Below the pieces are notes generated by a model. It was not told the DNA's origin and ran no database searches. It saw only the letters and a program-made list of their open reading frames with translations. From Paragonimus skrjabini miyazakii (lineage: Eukaryota; Platyhelminthes; Trematoda; Plagiorchiida; Troglotrematidae), in assembly GCA_014338405.1 (NCBI GenBank), contig JTDE01000230.1, positions 234,346-298,345 of the forward strand: 64,000 nucleotides of DNA, given 5' to 3'. A program made the translations under genes and the position numbers. The stretch's first letter is position 1. Every line of letters begins with the position of its first letter. Shown piece after piece: positions 24,634 to 36,330 of the stretch.

Positions 24634-25305
24634 CTGTATCCCAAAGATCCTCATCAGCAGTGAAAACACCCTGCTGAGTGAATCCGTTTGACGGTAGAGC
24701 CGAGGTATCCTGTTGGAGCTGCTGCATCGTACTGATCGAATTCGGTTCAGACGGAACAGAATAGGGTACAGAAACAGCAGCTTTTATTCGTGGACTGAGA
24801 TGCGGGCGACATACTTTACCGAAGCGTTTGGGATACCGATAAGGCCTATGTGGATTCGGTGATGTTTGTGAGTCCGCACTCGTAGTCATTGTGGTGAGAC
24901 TGGTAGCCGGTTCTTGGCGAGACTTCAGTAGATTGCGATTGGACAAAACGGGCGTCGGCAACGGGAACTGTTTGGAGACCGTGTTCGCTGAGAACATCGA
25001 AGAAGGCAAGGGTCGTTTTGCAATGATTAATCCAGCAGGAACTCGTACAACCTGAGTTTCCTCCAGAGAGGAATGGAGTACACTATCCACTTCGTCGTAA
25101 GCAGGTATCACAGGTGACCGAAAAGAATACGAGCAGTCTTCAGGTGGGCGAAAACCGAGAGACCTACGTGCATTCGGAAAACAGGAAGGGGTGCTAACTA
25201 TGTTAGTATAGGTGGACGAAGTGGAAGCAGGCAAAGTAGCACAGTTTGCAGCAACTCTGACATCCGGGCGAGCCACGGCGAGATCGATTGCATGAACATC
25301 AGTAT
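24634..25305 (-). CDS. PTB-domain docking/adaptor protein, internal exon (YTNI motif)
   Basis: Acceptor TTTCTTTGCGGTTTAG before 25305 and donor GTGAGA after 24634, both phase 1; 672 bases. Candidate phosphotyrosine sites include STYTNIVS (YxN type, Tyr codon about 25210) and PAYDEVDS (YDEV). The rest is Ser/Thr/Pro-rich with a basic stretch (YRYPKRFGK). No folded domain. Its phase connects it to 28631 upstream and 23182 downstream. Confidence 0.78.
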
Positions 25306-25479
25306 CTAAACCGCAAAGAAAACAGGAAAAGAACATGCCAATTCAAAGAACAGGAAAAATAATTACGTGGATCAAATTTGAATTAATTTTAGTGCATCGC
25401 GTCCACTTTCAAGTCGGTTTCACAGTTCCGTAGACTCATTAAACAAAAATCTTCCAGTCAAAATTCTAAACCGCAAGGC

Positions 25480-26640
25480 TATCAAATCTGGATTTGACTC
25501 AGTTGTTTCAAGTTGTGTGGACGATTGGAGACAATTCACTACATCTGAGCTCATCAACAATAGTTCCCATATTTAAGGGAACTAGGAGCTCTTGTGGAAA
25601 CAAGATCAAATTAGCCTGACCTCAGGTACTACAGTTCCATCGACAATCATCCCTTCCTGATGTACCACAGCCAGGAAAGTGGACATCAGAGGACAACGCA
25701 CAGGGATTCGCCCAGCAAGAGGATATACAGATCATAGTTTTGATTTTGCACAAAGTTTGAAGCAGCGTACTGCTGATCAATCAGTCGTATAAACGTGGAT
25801 TCAATGTCAGAAGTGGAGTAGGTCGAAGATGATAGCTTTAAGCAAGTTAACTCAATTATATCGCAGAAGAAACAGTGAAGAACTGTACATAACACTCACA
25901 GAATGCCGGTATAGACCTGTCTGATGAAAGGCTGACGAACCTTCATTATGTCGGCGAAACGGTACTGCTGTCTGATCATATTCATTAAACATAACGTTAG
26001 GTAATAATGCCTACTGTATAGGGATGTGATCTGCCTCTCAAGGTGTGAAGCATCTACCTCTCCAGAAGTGTTGCAATTTTAAGTAACCTCGATTCGGACA
26101 ACGAAATAATGAAAGCTGTTGGACAGCTACCATACTTAAAAAGTTGCATTATCAACAGTGAGAGTATCAGAAATGAAACAGAGACCAGAAGGTCATGGTA
26201 GCTTGTGTCAAGTTCGCATCTCCGGTGGGAGAGAAACACTTGCCTGAATGTGAGAACAGTGTTTTATCCCATGTCAGCGAAATGTAGTCTCAAAATATTC
26301 CGCTGTCGACGTCTGCATCGACTGGCAAAGATAAGTAAGGATGCGGTTAAAGAAGGGTCAGGTTAACTCTTCCGTTCAATATTTTAGGACGCGCAGATTT
26401 AGACAGTTGCTTAGTGTCCACTAATTGCCCTGTCAAGTACCCTCTGACGATGCTGCAGTCGATTGGGATAGTAGGTGAATAGGGCAAGGGACGACATGAT
26501 ACAAAAAGCTGAGGATACCAGTAGATTGGTCCCTATGGGTCATACTCGTATGCCAAGCAGAGGTTCTCGTGATTCGCATTCAGCGGCTAGAAACGGTACG
26601 CGAGACAGCTACTATTCGGGTCCAGTAGTACTGTCGTGAC
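25480..26640 (+). pseudogene. RTE-like family A relic A3
   Basis: Several landmarks match copy A2 in order: near 25555, TAGTTCCCATATTTAAGGG and GGAGCTCTTGTGGAAAC; near 26290, CGTCTGCATCGACTGG; near 26448, CGATGCTGCAGTCGATTGG followed by TAGGTGAATAGGGCAAGGGACG. Coding frames are destroyed throughout. It is an old copy, now intron sequence of the host gene. Confidence 0.6.
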
Positions 26641-27583
26641 CGTAAAAGACGCTTGGCCTGCGAAGTTGTTTACTGTATGAAATCCCGTACATATTATGTT
26701 GGAACACAGGACCACGAACGCGTACACTTACTTGCACGGCTGACGTGTATTCACACACATTGGGTAGAGAAGTACGTTGTCATTCCCCTTGGTGGCACGT
26801 CTCACACAGTGCTTACAAACTTCTCTGATAGTCGCTTCTGGTCTATCGTCTTCCTGGCGTTGAGACATGCCTTTTAGTCCCCGAATGTACGTACTATACT
26901 ACTCACAAACGAAGCTGCCTGTTATACAACAGTGTTATCGTTGCCTGGTCACCTTGATGTTAACTGAGTTTAAACATAAGAGATTCTGGTAACCAGATCA
27001 ATTCTCGTCACCATTTTTACTTAGGATTACTTTTTCACCCCGTGCTGAGGTTGGAGGATCAACCACTAATGCATTGTTCGTAGTGGTGATGGCGAATATC
27101 AACCCCACATGTCGCTTGATGCCGAGACAAGTTAGACTGCCCTGGTGTGGTTCGGCATCCTGTTAGCAGCACAAACATCTGACTATCTGGAAGTTAGTTT
27201 GAAACTAGTCAAATAAATTGGGTTCCACTCACTGGTTATCTGCGCCTACTCGGTGAATCCCAAGTATGAGCGAAACTAGCCATGCAATAGAGATGTGTGA
27301 TAATTTATCCCAGTAAGCCAGTACACAGAGGCAAAACAGGATGTAGTACACATGTTCTTCGGTCGGCTTTAATCTTAGGTGGATTAAAATCCGAGCTTAC
27401 CGTGACTTTTGACAGCGGAGCTAGTTCAGTTCAGTTACCGCTCTTGGTAACACTTGTGTTGCCCGTACCCAACACAGCTTGTAACCACTATTTTGGAGAT
27501 GACTAACTGTTGCACGTCTTGGACATATCGTCACACCGGAAAGTCAACGGAGGCAGACAAGATATCCGACAAGATTATAATAA
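26641..27583. other. Intron sequence, no recognised feature
   Basis: No exon, RNA or named repeat recognised between the A3 relic and the A4 tail. Confidence 0.35.
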
Positions 27584-27806
27584 TAGCCTTACTTTCACTT
27601 ACAGCTCGGTTATTTGTTTGCAAGGTGTAGGCGCCTTGATGTTGTATGTTTGAATGTAGACGTAGCTATTTTTAGGAGTTAGGTCCCCTACCCTCTCCCT
27701 TTTTTTCTCTCTTCCTAAACAGGGTTTGTTTCTTCTTCTCCATGGTTGTGTGGCAGTTAAGCATCAGTGTGAACCAGTGATGTATTGCTGTCTATGATGA
27801 TGATGA
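27584..27806 (+). mobile_element. RTE-like family A 3' UTR-only copy A4
   Basis: Starts at CCTTACTTTCACTTACAGCT and matches the 3' UTR of A2 and A7 to its end (GGCAGTTAAGCATCAGTGTG, then CTGTCTATGATGATGATGA). No coding part is present, so it is a very short 5'-truncated insertion, still close in sequence to A2/A7. Confidence 0.85.
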
Positions 27807-28630
27807 ATAGCCAAAGAGTAACTATACCGTGCATGCATATCCTAGAAGGCTTTGCGTGTGTGCATCGACTGAAACGCCACAATGGAGCAACTGCACTTGT
27901 GCGACACATTTTTCCCGTGACCTGTCAGGCGTAATCTATATACGTCGTAAACGGTGGGTTTGTACCAGTAATCAAACAAACTGAAGATGGGTGCGTCTCC
28001 AGATTAACCGTAGAACACGTGAGATAATTAAACACATCCCAATAAAAGTGAGGATCAAAACAACATATGATTGGCTTATCAGTTAGAATACGAAAACTTG
28101 AGTTGGACTAGTACCATCAACACTGACCGCCAATGGTATGGACACCGACCGGAGCTCCGGCTACCACCATTGTCCCACTCAGAAGTGAGCAACCTCATAT
28201 ACGACGCCTGTCAATAGACGTCATGTGATGTAAGCGTCAAAAAGCTTAACCCAACTCATGATAGTGGTAACCGTGTCCTGACGAATCGAAGAGTTCCGAA
28301 GCACGGCATCGTTAAAAGGTCCGCGTGAACTGAAAAAATCAAACATAAGGGCGATGATGTTCACTGAGTAGGTAAACAGGCGAACATGACGTGGTCTTTG
28401 AATCTAGTCTTCTTCACTTCTCATTCATTGTCAAGTAGTCCACATGCACACCGTCTCGTAAAACAATGACCAACTCTCAACAGATCACGACTTTAAAATC
28501 TTACGACGTTGACTGTTCTGCACCGCTGAACCCTTTTATTCGAGGGCACAAAATCATGGACAAGAGCAGGTGCACAGAAAATCTTTCACGAGAAAATTGT
28601 AGACAAAGGAATCAGAAAAACGGTACTCAC
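27807..28630. other. Intron sequence, no recognised feature
   Basis: No recognisable gene or repeat. It lies directly 3' (minus sense) of exon 28924-28631. Confidence 0.4.
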
Positions 28631-28924
28631 ATATTACCGACCTCCCATCAATAACCACCACTTTCGCAAAGCACGATCTAAATCCACCAGAAGACAAACG
28701 GTAAGTAGCTCCTTCTCTTTTCCACATAACGACCACGTTTCTTCCCAGGTTTGCTATTGTTTCGGTTTTGTTCACACTACTGATCGGAGCGTCCAAAATT
28801 CCGGTCAACGTTTGAACGAAAAGTATAGACGAGCGTCGGCGGTTAACACGCACTGGGCACTTCAGCAAGAATATTCCGAATTCATGTCTAGTATGTTCCA
28901 AAGCTATGACTCGGTCCTGAGGTG
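28631..28924 (-). CDS. PTB-domain docking/adaptor protein, internal exon with possible beta-rich domain
   Basis: Acceptor ATCCTACACAG before 28924 and consensus donor GTGAGT after 28631, both phase 1; 294 bases, about 98 codons. Unlike the rest of the tail it looks ordered: alternating hydrophobic segments (FGIFLLKCPVRV, SSILFVQTL, NVVVMWKREG, FAKVVVIDGR) suggest a beta-rich fold. I do not recognise the family. The phases fit exactly between the exons at 35710 and 25305, which supports membership of the same transcript, but an unrelated exon of another minus-strand gene cannot be excluded. Confidence 0.65.
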
Positions 28925-29067
28925 CTGTGTAGGATGATTTCTTAATAGTTCTCTATGCACAGTGGTACCCAACAAATGTTATACTGATAAAATGAAAAGT
29001 TTCAATGCATAGACGGTCATGTGTGTATACGAACTTTCGAGGAACAACATGTTGGCAAAACGGAGAA

Positions 29068-29120
29068 CATCATCATCATCATCATAGACAGCAATACATC
29101 AGTGGTTCACACTGATGCTA
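29068..29120 (-). mobile_element. RTE-like family A minimal 3' tail A5
   Basis: On the minus strand this is ATCAGTGTGAACCACTGATG, TATTGCTGTCTATG and (ATG)n, i.e. only the last roughly 50 bases of family A. An extremely truncated insertion is the simplest reading. Confidence 0.75.
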
Positions 29121-29554
29121 TGTGCGGAGTGAGACTGAGTTCAGACTGAGTTGATAAGAACCAGTATGACAGATCAGGATGACCAAGCCCAACGATCGCG
29201 CTTGGTCTACTGATCATCAGAAGCACACTGTGAAGTGCGGCATCTCGCACATGTGCATTTTAATTGTCAATTCACTGGATTGTTCTGTAACAAGGATGTG
29301 GTTATTCTATTGATAAAGGTAAATTTCATACACAGCGAGTTAAATTCTGCACTTAGGTCAAGTGGTGACGTCAGTGCAAAGGTGAAGATAATCGACATCG
29401 ACAGAACGGAAATATTTATATTGAACTCTTCGGGTTCGAGCTGAGAAGCAAGCTTTCCAGGAAAAAACATAATCCAACGGCTGCAACATCCATGTGGTTA
29501 AAACAACTCTTTGCTGTTAGTTTCTTGAATGAAAGATACCGGTTACTACTGAAT

Positions 29555-30060
29555 TATGCTACGAAAACTCCATAACTACAGTCACGATGAACGCTTACTC
29601 AGGTGCCCAGAAGATAATCTGATCGAGGGTAGGTTATCATCAAGAATAATGAACAGATAGACTAATTCACTACCGATGGCGGTATTTCGCGTGAATCCAT
29701 TTCACATATCCTGTTGTTTATCCTAGTTGTTAGTTAACCATCTAGGAATGTCCACTTAACGATGTTGCTGTACGCCGACGACACAAATCTAGCGAGTTAC
29801 AAAATGTCCGGAAGATATGGAAACCTTACAGAAAGACTTGTACAGTCTTAATTAACGGCCCCCAGATAACAGATTACCATGATTGACGTCAGCAAGTGTA
29901 AAGTCATGAACACATTTTCCACAATCAGTATGCGAATAGCCTTAATGATAGGCAATATAAGTTTGTCTATCTAATGCACAGCCATCGCCAATAAGTTACA
30001 AATTAGACTAAACCGCTTAGGAAGGATTTATGGATACGTCCATCCCGAAGATTTTTTCAC
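29555..30060 (+). pseudogene. CR1-like reverse transcriptase relic (YADD)
   Basis: Frames on the plus strand show LLRKLHNYSHDERLLRCPED, then after small shifts MLLYADDTNLASYK near 29765, and METLQKDLYS downstream. This order (helix before motif B, then YADD, then a Leu-rich helix) is that of CR1/Jockey-type LINE reverse transcriptases and differs from families A and B. Stops and shifts throughout; a dead relic. Confidence 0.65.
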
Positions 30061-30075
30061 CATGTTCGGCTGTAT

Positions 30076-31540
30076 AAACTCATCATCATCATCATCATAA
30101 CAGCCATGAGCCTGACCAAAAGGTACTGTGGCTCGGGCCGCCGTTCACCTCAACAGTGACGTAGAATATCCTAGAAGAAAAAGTTACTGAGCAGGCTGAG
30201 AATTAATGAGAGAAGGCTAACAGGAAGAATTACAAATGGTATGGACACAGGTCCGCCATTGACNNNNNNNNNNNNNNNNNNNNNNNNNNNNNNNNNNNNN
30301 NNNNNNNNNNNNNNNNNNNNNNNNNNNNNNNNNNNNNNNNNNNNNNNNNNNNNNNNNNNNNNNNNNNNNNNNNNNNNNNNNNNNNNNNNNNNNNNNNNNN
30401 NNNNNNNNNNNNNNNNNNNNNNNNNNNNNNNNNNNNNNNNNNNNNNNNNNNNNNNNNNNNNNNNNNNNNNNNNNNNNNNNNNNNNNNNNNNNNNNNNNNN
30501 NNNNNNNNNNNNNNNNNNNNNNNNNNNNNNNNNNNNNNNNNNNNNNNNNNNNNNNNNNNNNNNNNNNNNNNNNNNNNNNNNNNNNNNNNNNNNNNNNNNN
30601 NNNNNNNNNNNNNNNNNNNNNNNNNNNNNNNNNNNNNNNNNNNNNNNNNNNNNNNNNNNNNNNNNNNNNNNNNNNNNNNNNNNNNNNNNNNNNNNNNNNN
30701 NNNNNNNNNNNNNNNNNNNNNNNNNNNNNNNNNNNNNNNNNNNNNNNNNNNNNNNNNNNNNNNNNNNNNNNNNNNNNNNNNNNNNNNNNNNNNNNNNNNN
30801 NNNNNNNNNNNNNNNNNNNNNNNNNNNNNNNNNNNNNNNNNNNNNNNNNNNNNNNNNNNNNNNNNNNNNNNNNNNNNNNNNNNNNNNNNNNNNNNNNNNN
30901 NNNNNNNNNNNNNNNNNNNNNNNNNNNNNNNNNNNNNNNNNNNNNNNNNNNNNNNNNNNNNNNNNNNNNNNNNNNNNNNNNNNNNNNNNNNNNNNNNNNN
31001 NNNNNNNNNNNNNNNNNNNNNNNNNNNNNNNNNNNNNNNNNNNNNNNNNNNNNNNNNNNNNNNNNNNNNNNNNNNNNNNNNNNNNNNNNNNNNNNNNNNN
31101 NNNNNNNNNNNNNNNNNNNNNNNNNNNNNNNNNNNNNNNNNNNNNNNNNNNNNNNNNNNNNNNNNNNNNNNNNNNNNNNNTTGCGGAGAAGGCAGCTCCA
31201 GAGAACGTTAGGAGCAACTGAATCTAAGGCAGCCTTCAGGTCCAAAAATATCACAACTGTCTGTAACAGTGCCGATGTTCCAAGATCCGTCGCAAGGTAA
31301 AAAATATGATCAACGCAACCTCGACCGGATCGGAATCCTGCCTGTTCTTCACGTATCTGGCTTTCTCTGGGCTTAGTGAGCCGACGTAAAATGAGACCAG
31401 TGAGTAACTTTGACGCAATAGACACCAAACTGATGCCCCTGTGATTGTCACATAGACTTCGGGACCCCTTTTTGAAAACGGGAATGATTGTTGATAGGCA
31501 CCAATCACTGTATAGACTGCCCGGAACCGAACACACTCAT
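30076..31540 (-). pseudogene. RTE-like family B copy B2, interrupted by assembly gap
   Basis: Minus strand from 31540: RT N-terminal part (IIPVFKKGSRS, DNHRGISLVSIASKLLTG, EEQAGFRSGRGCVDHIF, FLDLKAALDSV), then 917 N, then the family B 3' UTR and an (ATG)n tail at about 30079-30097. FLDLKAALDS is RT motif A. The missing middle should hold motif B and YADD. An in-frame disruption occurs near 31300, where two overlapping frames are needed. Confidence 0.8.
30264..31180. other. Assembly gap (917 N)
   Basis: A sized gap inside family B copy B2, probably a collapsed or unresolved repeat. Confidence 0.95.
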
Positions 31541-34500
31541 CTTAGAAAATACTGATACTTATTGAAAGTGTTCAGAGATGGACCATTAAAATATTTATGC
31601 TGCTCAGAAAAATCAACTATCCAGAAATACTAGCGAAACTATGGTATAAGTTCTGAAACAACACTTTGCGTTTGTGACGAATTGTCACCATTGGCCTGCC
31701 CCGCTTTAAAAAGTAAGTCCCTAGCAAGTAAATACGCTACCGTTCGGTCGAAGGTCCATCAGTTTAGAGTTGAGGCCACGTCATCTCGATATAGCCCAGC
31801 CTTTAAGAATGACCACAAGACTACCTCTGGTTGAACCGAATTGGTTTACGACCAACTGATAGCGAAGTGAATTAAACAAAATCATTTAGTCTTGGTAAGG
31901 GCTTTGTCGATTGTCTGGTAAGTAAACAGCGGGGAAGCAGCGGGGTGAATAATCTGCTACATCAACACCCATTGAGAATGTCTCAAAGCAGGAAGATGAA
32001 TTATGAGAACCCAAAAGTGAAAATAATTATACATTAACACCAAACTGAAATCATTTGAATGGAAAATGACTACCGGCTTGTTACTGCGTTTCCTTGCTGT
32101 CACGCCTTCAATCCAGTCCTAAGAATCAAGCTGCCAAGATGACCACCAAAATGCGCTGTGGAAATAAGGCCCGGTGGTGAAATAAGCTGAGAGAAACTTC
32201 CATTTCCAGACGATTGCCAACTGTTTTGGTCTCCATCGATCAGCATGTTGTTAACGAGAAGTGAACAGCAAACAAACAAACATCGCCATATCCAATCTGA
32301 TCGAGTGGATAGATTGGTGGTACATATACACAACGGGGAAGTAGATATGAATACGGATGATGAATACACTACGTAGACATGCGTCGGATTCATGCCAGGT
32401 GGGTACTGCGACAACTGCGTTCACTTCTATGCAGTTGCACACACCATAATATGAAGGAACAGGATGTTGTACTGGCTTGCAGGGCCTGAAAATGACTAGC
32501 TAATCAGTTGACGCTAGTATAGTTGATCAAAAACAGGTGGCTAACATCACGACGAAAAAGAAGTATATAGGCGAATTATGACACGGAAAAACGAGTGGAC
32601 GACTAGGATATTTATTAACCCGAAAACTGCCTTCAAATTTGATTTTTGTAATGCAAACTTTTTGAATTAAAACATTGTTGGTCCACGAACATCAATTCAA
32701 ATAACATCCATGTGTCCCAGACAACGGTCCGGGATGGATAAAATAGGACGATCTATTAGTAGTTCTCATATTCCTTTGGCAGCTCCATAGCTAGGCTAAA
32801 ATCAGACCTGGGAATTGGTTTGCCCTCCCCAGAACCATAAAGGTAGGGTTCCGATAACAGGGTAATCCACGATAGTAGCACCAACTGCCTGGGCAAATGT
32901 CCTGGACATCGGTTGCCTGTTGGCACGAGCACACTGGATTCGAAATGAGCAGATGCCGACGACAACAACACTAACGACAGGCATGCATGTGCACGTGCGT
33001 TTGCATTACAGTCACCGATGCACAGGTCCACATCAGTGGTCAATATGTTGGAGCACACTGTCAATCAAACCAATGGCATACCTGAAATCAAATGGGGCTT
33101 AAAGCCAGACAATTCAGACTATCGGAGCGTCTGGTCCTGTCAGAAGTCTTGGATTACAGACGATGACGCATCTCAGTAAGAAAAGGGCGAAGACGTGTCA
33201 GTATGAGAAAGTATGCGCAACATTTGTTCACACGGACTGGAAAAAGTACGAACAGGCAACACAGTATCGATTTTATGCCGCACCGGCCCGTTTAAGCTTT
33301 GGACACAAAGCATGTGCTGACCAACTGACACAAGTGGCAAAAAACATGAATATGACAGACGAACTTATGCAAAACGCACATCGATTGTGATAAACCGGCA
33401 ACACCGTGCAACATGCAAGTGGGAGGCACGCCCTGAGAAGCCAGTTGGTTGAATCAAGTACCGAATCGCGTATGATATCGATTTTCACTTGTTTACCTAC
33501 TGACCTTAATGGGAATTGTAGATTGTATGCACTATTCATTAGTTCAGATAACTTCATCGAAAGTTATCACGATGGAGAAAAGATGGAAAGAGCAGACAAG
33601 ACCAGACATCAGAAACGGGATTGGACAGAACAAGTCTCGGACAGCTCACAGTCTGACTTCAGGTAAGGAGACAGCACTTAGTATAAGTGGGACAGAAAAA
33701 CTGCAGCACGGTACCAAGTTTCAATGCAAATTAAGTCTAGAAACACCGCAAGCATCCTGAAGGGTTGATATTCGACAGCAGAACAATCCTTTAATGAGTT
33801 GGATAATAAGAGAGGCTAAAAAACTAGCCATGATGTACAACAGGTTCGTGATAAATACGATTAGGATTCGCTAAGAAACTGGTTAAATAGGGAATTATAC
33901 TGGAAGCACATACTATCGTTCAAGCAAATGGTGAGATGAATGAAGACCTCTAATGGAAATCGTGAGCCTGGACTAAGGAGAAGTGTGCAGAGAATGATAG
34001 CGATTGAATGAGAAAAGGTTGGAGTTAGCTTCTAAGCAGCAGTAAGTTACTGTGCAACAGCATAAACGTTAAAAATTCATTTCAGGGACGCCCTGTATTT
34101 TGATAAATGCTTCGACGATCGAGATATTAGATTGGAAAACCTTGGTTAACAAGACAATAAAAATAACGGAATACTAATATCACTAATAGGTGAGTAAATA
34201 CGCATCTATGAAGCGGGAGATAAGGTTGGAAGTGACCAAAGGATATAAGGTGTAAGACAAAACAGTATACTTCTGAGCTGTGCGAAGAAATAAATCACAA
34301 GGAGAAACAACGTCACGTTATGGTTCAATGTAACTTTGAATGCTCAGCAATAATAAGGTGGGGTGCGACGGTAACGACGATAAGTTTAGTATCGTCACTG
34401 AACATTCCGTGATATGAAAATAAAGAGTTCATACATTTTGAAGAAACAGTAAAGAACGGATTCGAAATCAATTAACTGAGTGGTACAATTCATTTTACGA

Positions 34501-34917
34501 CACGGACTCAGTTGAACCTCAATCAGTCTACGCCGAACAACACATTTGTATGCCTGAGAATAACGGTGCCTGGAAGAGTAGGCTTTAAAATATCGTAGAA
34601 GGAAAGTAAAAATTGTGACCGGAAGACTTGTTGAAATACGTCGAAGCCTACAGAAAACGGCCAGTGGAGTGGACACGATTAGTGAAATATTCCTGATGAC
34701 CCACCGAATACGTGTTTTTGAAGAAGCTAGAGAAGTTAACGCGATGGAATACATCACCAAAGTCCAGGAAACATGCGAATTGCTCAACATTTTGACCGGA
34801 GAACGGCAGAATGGAATGAATCAGGTGGGTGGGCACACCCAAAGTGGAACCTGAGAGACGATAAGCAGACTGGCACTGAATGCTACTTCCGATATGGTTT
34901 GATACTACCTTGAACAG
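31541..34917. other. Intron sequence with no recognised gene
   Basis: Lies in the intron between exons 36330-35710 and 28924-28631. Short open frames (for example 33163-33390 and 33406-33666, +) have no recognisable motif. Around 34050-34400 (+) the frames vaguely recall reverse transcriptase (IRLEVTKG) but are too decayed to assign. Confidence 0.35.
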
Positions 34918-35340
34918 TTACTTAACACGATCGAGGTATATGCTAAGGATCAGAATTTCGGAGTACCCCTCTGTGGCAATAGTAATAATACTAGCAGTTT
35001 TCCAACTTCTAGCATATGGCATCACATAATGCACTGAAAATATGACCACTAGCGGCTGTACTAAATCTCGTGCGCACTTTAGCAGAGTGGGAGATAGACC
35101 ATCTGAGTTACCTGATTTACTGAAGTTCAGTTCTTTCAGATCTTTAAAAATGATCGAATCTTCGACGGCATAATGCAAAGGGAGATGACAGAACCACTCA
35201 TGAAGATAAGTAAAATTTTCAACATTGCGGACGGGTATCTTGGAAGAAAAGGTTAAACCTGTTAGCCGCTTCAACAACTTCCAGATAAACGACCACTTTT
35301 GTTTCCAAACAACTACGCCTATGTTAAAATTAACAATCAC
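34918..35340 (-). pseudogene. CR1-like reverse transcriptase N-terminal relic
   Basis: An open frame of 140 codons includes IIFKDLKELNFSKSGNSDGL, then TLLKCARDLVQPLVVIF and SWKTASIIT. This is the RT entry region of CR1-type LINEs (LKxLxxxKSxGxDGLxPxLLK, then WKxAxVxPI). The catalytic motifs lie beyond the frame and are not found. It may belong to the same family as the relic at 29555-30060, but the two segments do not overlap. Confidence 0.65.
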
Positions 35341-35709
35341 GCTTTGCTTAATGTTTGAGTGAGAAGCGGTCAGCTACTTTAGAGACGTCTTCTTTTTTCC
35401 TATGCAATTCTGTGAGAGGACTAAGGTTTCATGGCAGCCTCGTTGAGAGCACTATAATTAGTAAGAGAAGTGGCAGGGATAAGTCAGACATTTCACAGAA
35501 CTGTGGTGAAACACGATAGCATGAAAATACCAATCAGCTCATCGTGCAGAAAACACACGTCCTGTTTTACTCTGGAATTTTCTATAATTATCGAGTGTGG
35601 AAAGTGGCAACGAGGAAGATTTACCAGGAAAACCCAAACGGGTCATACAAATAACATGCCTTACAAAACACTTCGGAGAACAAAAATTGTGCGGCCGAAC
35701 GAAACTTAC

Positions 35710-36330
35710 TGTATCCGGAAGTATTATCAATCGTATGGCTGTTATTCAGAAGCTCGGCTCCTCGTTCACCGGGATTTCTTCTATGGCTAGAGCTACATTC
35801 AGACGGCTTCGATAACCCGGATAACAAGTCAGGCGGGGAGAGCGAACAAGCAGATGGGAAAACATTCGAATAGTGCCGATTAGTAGGAAGCGCGGGAACC
35901 GAGCGTCCATAAATCAACTGGTGATTGGATAGCGCGCTCGATGAATCCTCGGTGCGCACAGCCAGACCGCTTTCCGGTGTGGTGAATGGACTGGAAGTAG
36001 ATACACAAAGACCGGTCGGATGGCTTCGTGAAGGGACATTCTGGGCAGGAGACATTGAATGACGACTACTGCACACATCCGGCGAGGATTCTAACTGCTG
36101 TGCACGAGGACAGGAGCTGGAAACAACCACTTCGTAATTACGAGCACATGGGCCAGGAGCAATGGGAACGGAACCCGTCGATGACTGACCAGCGCCTTGT
36201 AGCTGACTGTCGGTCCATTTACGAGTAGACCGAAGCTCGGGATTGTACCGTTGCGCCATGAGTCGCTCGATTACGGTGGAAAGCTCATCAAGAGATCCTC
36301 CATCCAACTCGAAAGTATGCGAACCACGAC
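35710..36330 (-). CDS. PTB-domain docking/adaptor protein, exon with end of PTB domain
   Basis: Acceptor TTTTTGTGCCAG before 36330 and consensus donor GTAAGT after 35710; both phase 1; 621 bases. Joined to 39133 the frame reads AGKG-RGSHTFELDGG, restoring the last strand and the C-terminal helix (LDELSTVIERLMAQR) of an IRS/DOK-type PTB domain. After that the protein becomes Ser/Pro-rich. Tyrosine motifs are NYEVV and RHYSNVFP (YxN type, Tyr codon 35872-35870). This exon marks the boundary from folded domain to docking tail. Confidence 0.85.

Noticed and set aside
30171..31536. Long open frames on both strands across 30171-31536
   Set aside because: Most of their length is the 917-N gap; only the flanking family B segments are real.
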